From Cristatella mucedo (taxonomy: Eukaryota > Bryozoa > Phylactolaemata > Cristatellidae), in NCBI GenBank assembly GCA_009760855.2, contig WPIO01000034.1, positions 3,965,001-4,027,000 of the forward strand: DNA of 62,000 bases, given 5' to 3'. This document shows positions 12,161 to 21,699 of the stretch, in pieces. The first letter of the stretch is position 1. Each line of letters opens with the position of its first letter. The notes beneath the pieces are model-generated. The model did no database searches, had not been told where the DNA came from, and was given only the letters and a program-made list of their open reading frames with translations. Position numbers and translations under genes: made by a program.

Positions 12161-12959
12161 ATGCCGACGTGCTGCTAATGCAGGCGGCTGGTAAAGAATG
12201 AAGGATGGAGGCCTCTGGAAGCCGCCAAGCCAACATCCGAAGAAATTGAGTTCATCACTGCTGTTATAATATTTTAGACGACTACGAGGATATGAAGAGA
12301 AAGTAGATAAGCGTGTAAAAAAGTTTCTTCAGGTACTTGACCTATTTGCTTCGATAGAATTCAAGCCTAGGAGCATCAGTCATTGTTGTTTTGGTAGTGG
12401 GGTGTTTGCAGCACACCCTGGAGCTTTGATTGATCAGCTGGAGGTTTGAAGTAGTGCAAGTAGCTTCTTAAAGACAGCTGGCCGCCTGGGCTCCCCTCCC
12501 CGAGTTGCTGCGTTACACAGTTGTAAGTAGCCCAAATCAGGGGGAAGATCTGCACAATATCAGCGCTGATTTACGAGGAAAATCGATTGTGCGAACACAG
12601 ATTGAGGCTGCTCTGCTTTGCTACTGGGTAGCCCTGCCAGGAGCCCCGGCCTCTCCTGACCTTCTGAGGTGTCCTCTGCCAGATACCCGTTGGCTGTGAG
12701 CGTTTGTCTTCATTGTTCGTTGCAATGCCGAGATATTCGCCAGCCAGCGAATGCACACCGCACGACTGCCTGCTCTGCCGTTCGACGAGTAAGTTGTTGC
12801 CGTTAAGCTTATGATTAACCGGCATGAGCCAAGCCACTCTCATCGGCTACCTATTCCGTACTACCGCTGCTTTGATCGCCATAGCCAAGCGGCCGGAGAT
12901 GGCCAGATGGATGGAGATGCCCTTCTCCACTGCTTGATTCTATGGCAGTCATTAAATTA
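12161..12959. other. No gene recognised
   Basis: Short frames only, no domain signature. Confidence 0.4.
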
Positions 12960-13312
12960 TAAACTCCCTCCCGAACTCCCTCCCGACCTGCGTCAGAACA
13001 TCCCCTGACCTGACCACATTTAAAAAGAACTTAAAAACACACCTATTTAGGACAGCGTGTAGTGGGTCCCTGTGATTCGTCCTTCATGTGCTTTGCGTGC
13101 TGACACTGTGCATGCTGCCACTAACCACATTTGTATGCTGACCCTGTGCATGTCACACCTAACCATGTTGTTCATTTTGTTTGTTTATCAAGAATGATAT
13201 TACTCACCATTCAATTGTATTTCCCTTTGCAGCAAATGTAAAGCGCCTAGAGAGAGATTGAGTTCTCTGAGGGCACTTTATCAAGTGCATTATTATTATT
13301 TATATAATAGCC
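12960..13312 (+). repeat. LINE A 3' end (last codons plus 3' UTR)
   Basis: It begins within the final coding stretch of the LINE (nucleotides encoding [16 protein letters not shown]-type residues) and runs through the 3' UTR to the conserved tail and ATT array at 13290-13300. It is strongly 5'-truncated. Confidence 0.88.
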
Positions 13313-13694
13313 ACCAGCCTACGTAGCAGTGTTTTTGCTTAGGTATCGGTGGGATTTTCTGCATACTGAATGAAGGTGACTGCTGAATGCAAATGTATCT
13401 AGGGTGCATGAAACATAGCAGTTGCCCAAACCCTGCGCGGTTGCTAAGAGCAATCTGTAGAATGGTTTTTCATAAAACTAAATATCCTAAACAGCGTGTA
13501 CCGTGGCCGAGTAAATGGCCAGTAGTGAGCAGCCGAGCACAGAGCTAGCTGTCACGCGCAAGCAGTATGCATTACGCAAAGCAGCGAAAATAAATAAATG
13601 TGTTTTTATTTATTTATGTTATCAATATTTATTATATTATATATATATGTATATATTATGCACTGTACAAATTTATTATATATATATCTACATA
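13313..13694. other. No gene recognised; AT-rich end
   Basis: AT-rich (tatata) segments at 13.6-13.7 kb give a spurious 103-codon frame. Confidence 0.4.
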
Positions 13695-13800
13695 ATTAAT
13701 TTGTATACTGTCCTAAGAGAACTTAATCTCCATTTAGGCTTTTCACATATGCCACGAGGCTCTAGCCCACGACCTCGGTCGTCAAATACTTTCACCTTGA
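13695..13800 (-). repeat. SINE, short-tail subfamily, minus strand
   Basis: Read on the minus strand: gaccgaggtcgtgggctaga, then ggcatatgtgaaaagccta, then gagattaagttctcttagga. This is the same layout as the copy at 11.6 kb. Confidence 0.65.
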
Positions 13801-14232
13801 CTGCAGCAGCCTTTTCGCTGACTTAGCTCACTTTGTAACGAAATTCGGCAAACGTATCTACTGGTAAAAGAATCAACCTGATATTAATGCCAACGAAAGT
13901 GCACATCAGTCGGCGTTATCCACCAACTTACAACGGTCTTTTAGACGATCCGTTTTCCCAGCTGCCGGTGGCCTTCACGGCCTCGATGCCACCTCGAGAG
14001 GCGCGGGCTCCTGGCCAGCCGTAGCCTCCTCCTCCTTCTCCTCCCTAGCCACCATGCAAGTGCCAGCCTCCCGGCGGCCTGGAACTGATTCACTTCGGTT
14101 CTGCATGGCTGCCGATGAGGTATTGAAGGTCTTATAGCTGGCTGGTGCCCCAGTTGGCCATCACCAATCACTGATCAGTCAGCCTCGACCGATCCTCTGC
14201 TTGTGCCCTGGTAACGATGGTAACGACGGGTG
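13801..14232. other. Sequence upstream of the ankyrin gene
   Basis: GC content rises toward 14 kb. No exon was recognised. Confidence 0.4.
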
Positions 14233-14233
14233 C

Positions 14234-14240
14234 TATAAAG
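14234..14240 (+). promoter_or_regulatory. Possible TATA box for the ankyrin/SOCS gene
   Basis: TATAAAG lies about 700 nt upstream of the chosen ATG in an increasingly GC-rich region. It would imply a long 5' leader containing upstream ATGs, or an unseen 5' UTR intron. It is a positional suggestion only. Confidence 0.25.
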
Positions 14241-14932
14241 AGTCAGCACCCTGCCCATCAGCTCACGATTCTCGAACCACCGGGCCAGCTGCAACGAGCC
14301 AGCGAGACTGCTGGCTGCCACTGCTGCAGCCTCTCCTTCAACCTGCAGGACTCGCGAAGGGAAAGTCGCAACTCGCGACCAGCTCCTACGTGACCACGCT
14401 GCCACCCTCATTCCCGGCAGAGACCTGGTATAGTGGCTGGTACAAGGAGAGGTGAAGCATCTCGTTAAGGCCCCAGGTACTCAGAGGCCAGAGGTCAGGC
14501 AGGCTGCTAGCTCCGGCTGCAGGGCCCTCACTGCTCGAAGGGCCCTCTGCCTTGCCTTAGCTGCAGCCCGACAGCCTCTCCTGCTGCACTCGAGGAAAAC
14601 TCGGGTAATTTCAATACTGACCGATTGCCATCGGATTGAAGATCGCCTGCTGCTGCTGCTGCTGCCGATGCTGCTGCTGCTGATGCATCGCACATTTCAC
14701 GCATCGACCTACGGTACTTACTCCACTTGCTCGCCGCTGAAGTCACCTCTTGCCTGTGCGCCTGTAGGTGTGCTGCCGTGCTGCAGCAGCGTCAGTCTCT
14801 CGCCGAAACCGGATTGCCCGTCCGCCGGAGCGTGTGCTCGGAAACCACCGGCAGCAGCAGCCACGACTGCAGCTTGCCGCCGCTTCGAAACCGACGGCGG
14901 CCGGGCCGAAGCCATTCGAGCGTGGCTCCACC

Positions 14933-16354
14933 ATGTGGCACTGGCTCCGTTGGATTTGGCCGGCCGCCGGCGGCCGCGAGTCGCGGTCCTGGACTCACTC
15001 TTCATTATCGTCTGACAGGCAGCCTGCGGCGGCTGCGACGTCTGGGCCCACGTCGGCGGCATCGGCTGCCGACGACAGCGCCGGGTCGCTGCACGCCGCG
15101 GCGCTCGAGGGCGACGCGGCGCGGCTTCGCGAGCTGCTGCTGCTGCAGCCTGACGTCGACGTCAATGTTCGCGATGGGCAGAAGTCGACGCCGCTCCACC
15201 TGGCGGCCAAGAACGGGCACGGCGCGTGCGTCGAGCTGCTGCTGCAGCAGCAGCAGCAGCCGCGCACCGGGTCAGGCGGCGCCGGTGGCAGCAGCGGCGG
15301 CGCCGCCGCCGTGCGGCTGGACCTGCGCGACCGCTGGGGCCGCACGGCGCTGCACAGCGCCGTCGTCTGGCGGCGCCTGGACGTCGCATGCCAGCTGCTG
15401 CGCAGCGGCGGCAAGCGGGCGGCGGGCGTCAAGGACGACGAGGGCAAGACGGTGCTGCACACGGCCTGCGCCATGGGCCTGGCGCTGCCCTTCCTCGCCG
15501 AGCTGCTCGCGCAGGGCGCCGACGTCGACGCCCTCGACATGCGCCAGTGGACGCCGCTCATGTGCGCCCTGGCCGTGCAGGACTTCGCCGTCGCCGAGTT
15601 CCTGCTGAGCCGCGCCGGCGCCGACCCGAACGTGCCGCCGCCCGAGCGCGCGTCCTCCACCGCGCTGCGCATCGCCGTCGAGAAGTGCAACCCGGCGCTC
15701 GTAGAGCTCCTGCTGCGCCACGGCGCCCGCGTCGACTTCGGGGGCGGCGGCGGCGAGGACCGCTGCTCGGCCGCCGCAGCGGGCGGCGGCCGCAGCGGCG
15801 TCCCGTCCAGCCGAAGGCCGGCAGCGGCCGCTGCCGCCCAGCCGCCGGCGGCGGCGACGGCCGGAAGGAAGAAGACCGACGTTAAGAACATGGCGACGTT
15901 CAGCCTGTCGCTGGCGAGCGACGCCAAGCCGGCGTCGCTGCGCATCGTAGCCGCCATACTGCACGCCGGCGCCGTCGAGCCCGAGTGGGACGCGCTGTGG
16001 CGCTTCTACGTGCAGCACGTGCGCAACCGGCCGCCGCCCGCGCCGACGGGCGGCGGCGACGAGCAGCAGCGGCGGCTGGTGCGCTACGTTGTCGAGCTGA
16101 GCGTGGCCGCTGGACTCGACGTCAGCCGCCAGGCGGTGAGCAAGGCTCAGCGGCGCTACGGACTGACCGCCGAGGCCGACGGCTGGCTGCTGGGCGTGCT
16201 GTCGCGGCAGCAGCTCAAGAGCCTTCGACACTCGGCGGCGCTTGCCGTCCGAGAGGCCGTGCGCGACGCCAACTCGGGCAACCTGACCAGCGCTCTGCTT
16301 CGCTCCGAGCAGCCGTGGCTCGTCGCCGACCTGGTCACGCTGCGTCGCCTGTGA
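14933..16354 (+). CDS. Ankyrin-repeat protein with a degenerate SOCS box (ASB-like)
   Basis: A single uninterrupted frame of 473 residues. I chose the ATG at 14933 because of its strong Kozak context (CCACCATGT) and because the upstream in-frame residues are unlike a domain. Residues 1-50 are Ala/Ser-rich after a Trp-rich MWHWLRWIWP start. About six ankyrin repeats follow, at roughly 51-80, 84-132 (split by a Q- and G-rich insert, 105-125), 136-165, 171-201, 205-236 and 241-269, with typical TPLHLAAKNGH and GRTALHSAV motifs. An Ala/Gly-rich linker spans 270-318. The last ~45 residues resemble a SOCS box: the BC-box pattern starts at SL (430-431), but the expected Cys is Ala435 and the LPxP Cul5 motif is absent. 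ASB proteins recruit substrates to Elongin BC/Cullin-RING ubiquitin ligases; that role is inferred. The very high GC and lack of introns contrast with the neighbours, so a retrogene origin is possible. Confidence 0.85.
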   Translation: MWHWLRWIWPAAGGRESRSWTHSSLSSDRQPAAAATSGPTSAASAADDSAGSLHAAALEGDAARLRELLLLQPDVDVNVRDGQKSTPLHLAAKNGHGACVELLLQQQQQPRTGSGGAGGSSGGAAAVRLDLRDRWGRTALHSAVVWRRLDVACQLLRSGGKRAAGVKDDEGKTVLHTACAMGLALPFLAELLAQGADVDALDMRQWTPLMCALAVQDFAVAEFLLSRAGADPNVPPPERASSTALRIAVEKCNPALVELLLRHGARVDFGGGGGEDRCSAAAAGGGRSGVPSSRRPAAAAAAQPPAAATAGRKKTDVKNMATFSLSLASDAKPASLRIVAAILHAGAVEPEWDALWRFYVQHVRNRPPPAPTGGGDEQQRRLVRYVVELSVAAGLDVSRQAVSKAQRRYGLTAEADGWLLGVLSRQQLKSLRHSAALAVREAVRDANSGNLTSALLRSEQPWLVADLVTLRRL

Positions 16355-16561
16355 GAGCGGCGGCTGCAGCCGCCGCCGCGGGGTCGCTAGCGGCGTGCGG
16401 CTCCCTCCTCTGCACACTTCCGCCCGGCTGGCCTTGGGGGGGCTACGGCGGAGGTCTATTGGCAATCCGAGGCGTCGTCGCAGGATGGATGCGACGTTGT
16501 CCCTGCATTTCGAAAGCGTCGCGCAGCGCGGCATGCGTGGCAAATCGACACTGCACTATTG

Positions 16562-16567
16562 ATTAAA
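16562..16567 (+). terminator. Polyadenylation signal (ATTAAA) of the ankyrin gene
   Basis: ATTAAA lies about 210 nt after the stop codon and is followed by a GT-rich stretch (gttgttgtcgggt), the expected layout of a cleavage and polyadenylation site. Confidence 0.55.
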
Positions 16568-16589
16568 GTTGTTGTCGGGTCCGATTAGC

Positions 16590-16985
16590 TGAGAGCTGGT
16601 TGTGCTTGAGCCAGGTCGAGGCTCGGTAGGCCATGACCTTGTGCTAACCAGCATCGCTGCCAGGCTTAGCGGCTGCACTGCAGCATCGAGTGCCTAATTA
16701 TCTAGCTTTAACCGCGTACTCGTGCAGAAGCTCAGCAGCCTAAAGAGTGACCATGAGTGCATTCGGAGGACTCGCAGGGAGCTCTCAGAGTGAAGGTCTC
16801 CGCCTCAGTTATGTCAGGCCGTGTTGATTAATGCCATTAGTCGAGAGACCCACCCGAACACGGCATTAGCATTGGTGTTCAGCTGCTCGTTGGCATGTGA
16901 AGGCCCGCCCGTCAAGCCTCTTGTCATCCTAATCGCCCATTCGAAGAATCGTGCAGCCCATTGTTCTGACTCGAATCGCTAGTAA
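16590..16985. other. No gene recognised
   Basis: Intergenic sequence after the ankyrin gene with no recognised element. Confidence 0.4.
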
Positions 16986-16989
16986 TCCT

Positions 16990-17170
16990 GGTAGTCAGAC
17001 CTCGTACGAACCTCGAAAACCGTTGGGAGACCGTGTCTTAAGTTCGTATTCACCCAAAGCCTGGAACTCAGAACGTCCCCTGACATGACGACGTTTAAAA
17101 AGAAGCTCAAAACGAAACTCTTTATTACAGCATTTGGCGGGTCTTTGTGATTCGTCCTTCGTATGCATGT
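16990..17170 (+). repeat. LINE A 3' coding remnant
   Basis: It corresponds to the last ~50 codons of the LINE ORF (cctcgtacgaacctcgaaa to a tttgtgattcgtccttcg-type end) with several substitutions. The 3' tail is missing. Confidence 0.8.
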
Positions 17171-17634
17171 ACCTGCTCACTTGCTCAAAGCCAGCTAGAC
17201 AATATGGCAGAAAACGGAGTGAATGTGCATGCCATACAAGTCGCCGGCAAGGTTGGGCAACGCTAACTCGACCCTGTGTGTGGACTCGTGTGGTGACCCA
17301 GGTAAAATTATTGTTTGAGGCACATTTTGGTTCAGCTTTGTCAACACTGGCGAAAGTTCGGAGTCTAGACACCCGTGAACATGTCTTTCGCTTGAACTAG
17401 TAGCCATGTCTATGCTGTGTAACAGTTCGGAGTCGAGACTGGCCTCGTTGTCGGACTGACTGGTACATCCGCTCTCACTTTGCAACTAGAGAGATTTCGG
17501 AAATGATGAGGTCGTAAAGCTACTGTCTTGGCTGAAAAGGAAAATTGGACAGCTGCCATCCACCGGTACGTATCTGCTGCCCACCCAAAGGGAACTGCTA
17601 CTCGATAGCAGTAGTGGAAGATGGTGTGTCTAGG
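17171..17634. other. No gene recognised
   Basis: Short frames only. Confidence 0.4.
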
Positions 17635-17735
17635 TAGGAAGCGAAAGCTTAGTGCAATTGAAAATGTAAAATACGAGTACTTTCATTAATGCCCATGGCA
17701 CGTTGTAATACGGGCGTGTACTTCATAGGTGTGGA
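17635..17735 (+). repeat. Local duplication, copy 1 (empty MITE site)
   Basis: The sequence starting taggaagcgaaagcttagtg and continuing through gtactttcatta to gcacgttgtaa is repeated at 17758-17807 plus 18103-18160. Here TA at 17678-17679 is unoccupied. In the second copy the equivalent TA holds a MITE. Confidence 0.85.
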
Positions 17736-17757
17736 AATAAAATATAATAATAATTAA

Positions 17758-18160
17758 TAGGAAGGGAAAGTTTAGTGCAAAAAAGGGAAAAAAGAAAAAT
17801 ACAGGTACAGTCAACCCCCGACTTACGAAATAGATAGGGAGCGGAAAACTGTCTTAAGTCAAATTTCACAAGTCGTGAATGATTTATGATACGTTCTTCC
17901 AAGAACCATTTGTACCCACAATGCATAGTTGTCAGTCATAGTGTCCTCCCTACTGCTTGTAGCGTTGCAAAATCTACTGACTGCTAGCGGTTTTCGAAAG
18001 TTTTCTTGGATACATTTTCATTGTCGATATTTTGCCTGACGGTCGAGTTCGTATCTCAAAATGTTTGTAAAAATCGAACCGTCGTAAGTCGGGGGCTGAC
18101 TGTACTTTCATTAGAGCGAATGGCGCACGTTGTAAATCGGACGTTTACGTAATATGTTCG
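17758..18160 (+). repeat. Local duplication, copy 2, interrupted by a MITE
   Basis: taggaagggaaagtttagtg at 17758 matches copy 1. After the MITE the match resumes with tactttcattagagcgaatg and gcgcacgttgtaaa. The copies have diverged noticeably, so the duplication is not recent. Confidence 0.8.
17808..18102. mobile_element. MITE, 295 bp, Tigger/pogo-type ends, TA duplication
   Basis: The left end CAGTCAACCCCCGACTTACG and the right end (reverse complement CAGTCAGCCCCCGACTTACG) differ at one position over 20 nt, and TA flanks both sides (17806-17807 and 18103-18104). The first copy of the surrounding duplication shows the empty TA site, confirming both ends. No coding capacity. CAGTCA termini with TA duplication are characteristic of pogo/Tigger-mobilised elements; the source transposase is not identifiable here. 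Confidence 0.92.
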
Positions 18161-18169
18161 AGCACGGCC

Positions 18170-19200
18170 CGGGTTGGAACGACGCCCAAATTTTTGCATG
18201 CCCGTGCATGCCTTATGCAAGAGCTGGTTTCTGAAGACCAATTTGGCCTTCATAATTACCACCGAATGGATATCCAGGACTTCCACCATCTTCTGGAGTG
18301 TAATGCTTTTCCCGACCTGGCCTTACTCTGTTTTGCCTGTGAGACATCGTTGGCATGCCATGTTACTAGCTCCCCTCCTTTAGTTGACAGCCGCCGCAGC
18401 CGGAATACCAGTTTAGGATAATATCGAGGAGCATAACGTGGTCCAATTCACCCCGGCAGTGCTCCAGGCTCGTTACGGAAAGTTTCAATCAGAACACCTG
18501 ACTCAAGGGCGTACTAAGCGTTACTCACCAGCAAGCTACTTTTAGATGGCTGCTGCTTGCGATATTCAAACTAGGCGCTGCCGCCGTTGCTAGCTGAGAT
18601 AGTCGTTCATTGGTTCCCAAGTACGCCAGCTGAGTGGCACGCTGTTGCTAACGGCTTCTGAAGCAAGTGCGCTTTCCCAAACTACATCGGGGCCTTCAAT
18701 GGCAAGCATTGGTTGCTGTGGAACCTCCTGGCCGTGGCTCCTACTTTCATAAGTACAAGCACACCTGCAGCTTCATGCTTATGGTGCTCGCTGATTCTTC
18801 GTGCAGCCAACTATTGTACATTAACGTCGGCATCAACGGCAGCACGAGCGATAGGGGGTCTCTTCGTGATTGCGACCTCTCTGTCACTCTAGTACTAATA
18901 GTGATAGAAGCCTCAACCTTGGCACAGCACGGTGTCCGCCAGGCATACAAAAAGGGGTTCGCTGTATCATTGTGCTAGAAGATGCATTTCCTCATACGAT
19001 GAACACCCTCGAGCAGCTTGGGCGTAGGCAAACTCGATTAATCAATTTCGTCAGGCTTCGCTGGGCATGCTTGTAAAAACCGCTTCCCCATTGTCCATAC
19101 CAAAATTGCCGTGTCCCCCACCAAGCTCCGAATCAGTTGACACCGTCACGCATCTACGAACTGCAGGTTTGCAACAGTCCACTGTTAGCTCTTATGTACC
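18170..19200 (+). pseudogene. Decayed PIF/Harbinger transposase
   Basis: Frameshifted pieces follow the order of Harbinger (DDE_Tnp_4) transposases. At 18.2 kb a segment reads LMQELVSEDQFGLHNYHRMD, like the N-terminal region. At 18.67-18.85 kb FPNYIGAFNGKH is followed after a frameshift by EPPGRGSYFHKYKH and LYINVGINGSTSDRGS, matching the catalytic-core pattern in which IGAIDGKH is usual; the catalytic Asp is Asn here. At 18.98 kb VLEDAFPHTMNTL corresponds to the ADEAFPL block. At least two frameshifts and internal stops make it non-functional. No terminal repeats were identified. Confidence 0.8.
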
Positions 19201-19550
19201 AGTCATCAAAAATTTAGCCTCATCTGAATCGGTCTTCTCGTGCCTCGCCTCTATGAAGGCGTCTAGACAGATAATCGGCTTGCACAGCGCCATAATTGAA
19301 CGTAATCTCTAACTAGGCGCTACATATAAGCTCGGGTTCATGACAGGCGAGCACCTGACCACTGGGCCAAACCCATCCATGTTGCTTTTTTAGTTCCGTT
19401 CCAGTTGGTCGGCTGCCTCAGAAGTTTCCCATATACCGCCAAGAAGTCTCTCAGTCTACCACCCGGCTTATTTGCCCTCTTTCTCCCAAAACAAGACGAA
19501 GCCTTCCTGAACCTTGTAGTATGACGAGTTGTCCACAAAGTACTAGGTTG
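19201..19550. other. No gene recognised
   Basis: It may contain the eroded 3' end of the Harbinger element. Nothing else was seen. Confidence 0.4.
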
Positions 19551-19705
19551 TTGTAGCCCAGGAGGAGGTAAGGTGCTCGCTCCTCAGGACCGATGTCGTG
19601 AGTTCGAATCATGCAGTAGGCGACCCTTTACTGCCAACTGCAAGCTGCGGTGAAAGCCGTCAAGGCACTTCTGCCGATAGACAAATGAAGCTGTTAAATT
19701 AGCTA
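19551..19705 (+). repeat. tRNA-derived SINE, long-tail subfamily (copy 3)
   Basis: It has an A-box-like tagcccaggaggaggtaagg and a B-box-like gagttcgaatc at about 19600-19610. The body (aggcgaccc, ctgccaactgcaagctgcgg) and end (gctgttaaattagcta) are shared with the copies at 0.4, 6.5 and 25.6 kb. Confidence 0.78.
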
Positions 19706-19710
19706 AAAAG

Positions 19711-19795
19711 ATCCTGTAGTCTGAAGGACTTGAACCCTGAGCCCCTAAGGTCCTAAATTCACCTCCTGCTATCGAGACAACCGAACCATTAGGGG
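19711..19795 (-). tRNA. tRNA-like sequence, probably pseudogene or SINE head
   Basis: On the minus strand GGTTCAAGTCC matches the Pol III B-box consensus. Upstream lies tggttcggttgtctcgatag, a plausible D-arm/A-box region. The T-stem has a mismatch and a wobble pair and I could not build a good acceptor stem, so a working tRNA is unlikely. CCCCTAA and TTAGGGG form an extra inverted pair. It abuts the SINE on the opposite strand. Confidence 0.3.
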
Positions 19796-19799
19796 TTTC

Positions 19800-20680
19800 T
19801 CAATTCCGAGAATTCCATATGAAGTTGGCTGTATGGCTGCCAGGTCATCTTGTGAAAAGTTGGACGCCTACCAGGCCAACTTCACCCTTATTTCCTCATT
19901 GCAATGGTAACTTTTGGTGGCGGCGACTGAGAATCAGAATGCCTTGCATTCGGCTCCCGAATAATTCACATGTAAGAATTATTTGATAAAAACGTTCTGC
20001 CACGATGTTTCGCTGACTGCTGACGCATCGCCCAGCTAAATTGTGGATAATAGGCCAGCGAGACGGTATGTCCCCGACTGCCTTGGCTGTCAGAGGTTAT
20101 CCTTATCTATTTCAAATTAGTTATCGGCCTCAATGTGGCCTGGAATGTCTTCATTTTGCTAAGACAGTTGCAATTTTGCCCATTACTCGGCGTCACGATT
20201 GGCCAGCCCTTGCCCGCTATAATGGCAATCTCCTCAACCTGCCATCTCGACCCTACAAGCGAGGAATGCAAAAGGCAAGGTCGATCGGTCGACCGTTTGC
20301 ATTCAGCAGAGCATCGTGCCAGCGAGCCGCTGAACGCCATGAACGACTGCTAACAAAGAGAGACCCTGTCTTGTAGTCGGGCTCACCCGGCGCGATACTC
20401 AAACGGTCGGACAACTGGTGTGCGGGAGCAAATAGTAGGCTACCCCTCCAGGTGGCTTAACTATTCCTGGATGTGCACACACGTTTCTGTGGGTGTACGC
20501 TGCGAGTGCTGCAAATCTCGGAGCTAACGGTGCAGGTTGTCGAAGAAAAATTGCAAATCTCCGGTGGCGATTCGTTTGCATAGGTACGGCACTGCTCGTC
20601 TGCTTTAGTCACAGCGTGCCGCTGCCTTTTTCAAACTACACGGCAGTAAAAAACCTCGGCGATGCGGGAGCGAGGGAAGT
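19800..20680. other. No gene recognised
   Basis: Frames up to 123 codons, none with a recognisable domain. Confidence 0.4.
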
Positions 20681-20681
20681 G

Positions 20682-21690
20682 TGTATCTCCGTCTGTAACT
20701 CTAAAAAGCAGCAGAGAATATGTGGGTATTACGCAGGACTGTTTTGTATAGCCCACTCGCCGCCTAAGCGGCTTTCGGTACGCGTTCGGTGGCCAACAGA
20801 CTTCATTTCACGAAACAAAGAGAAAGTGGGAAGCATAGCAGAGTCAGGAGAGCAGCTGAGGTAGCGAGTAGCGTGGAAGTGGAAGCAGCTCAGGACCGCT
20901 GGAAAGGATGCGTCATAGTCGGCAGCAGGAGAGTAGCTGTCGTTTCGCAATAATCGTTGAAGCGAGTTCAACAGTCTAGGACCTGCAGAGCTTAAGCTTC
21001 TATCGCCAACGGTCTTTAAGGGGTGGAATGGAACAGCTAATTTATTGTCCATACAGGACCAGAGGGAACGAAGAGGCTGGAACTGATGGAGCAGTCCAGC
21101 TAGGTGTATGGAGGAGCTAAGCCGTGGCTGGCCTTGTGGGTCAGCGTAAGAACTCTGTTCTATATCCGTTGATCAACAGACAGCCATCTTAGCTCTTTTA
21201 GCAAAGGAGACACGTGGTCAAACCTTTGAGACTTGAAGATTAGCCTTACAGCCATATTCATAGTCAGCTGCAGTGGCCTAGTTGCTTTCTTTGGTAGCCC
21301 AGCCAAAAGGGAATTACAACCATCAAGCCGAGACAGAACTAAGGAGCTACTTAAAAAATGTTGCAAGCCACTGTGTAACACAGCTCCTAATCTTAGATAG
21401 GGGTCGGACGTGATGGCTAGTTATAGACGCAGTCTTCTAATTGAAGCGTTTAAAGTGTTGGCAGTTAACGAAAACGACACCTAAATTTCGAGCACATGGT
21501 GACGGTCGCACAACAGCATCACCTATTAAAAGAGTAAAGCCTTCTAATCCAGCCACACGCTTAGGGTACCTTATAAGCAGCAGTTTAGTTTTCTCGTCGT
21601 TTAGTTCCAAGACATTTTCCGACATCGAGAATTTTCGGCAAGGCAAGTATTCAGTTTATCAGTTTCTGCGGGAGATTCTGACGGTTTGAA
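20682..21690 (-). repeat. LINE B (second LINE subfamily), minus strand
   Basis: Minus-strand frames match those of the copy at 28.75-29.4 kb: LELNDEKTKLLLI and ARNLGVVF (21.4-21.65 kb), [17 protein letters not shown] and SPLLKELRWL (21.2-21.4 kb), then DNKLAVPF and SAGPRLLNSL (20.7-21.05 kb). Stops and frameshifts separate them. This group has its own 3' UTR and lacks the LINE A ATT tail. Confidence 0.85.
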
Positions 21691-21699
21691 TGACAAATA

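Noticed and set aside
14995-16543. Long minus-strand frames (320 and 423 codons) opposite the ankyrin gene
   Set aside because: They mirror the GC-rich coding strand; no domains, and the + frame has clear ankyrin motifs.
16930-17000. gaatcgctagtaatc, resembling a conserved small-subunit rRNA segment
   Set aside because: Only about 15 nt match and the flanks are not rRNA-like; chance similarity.
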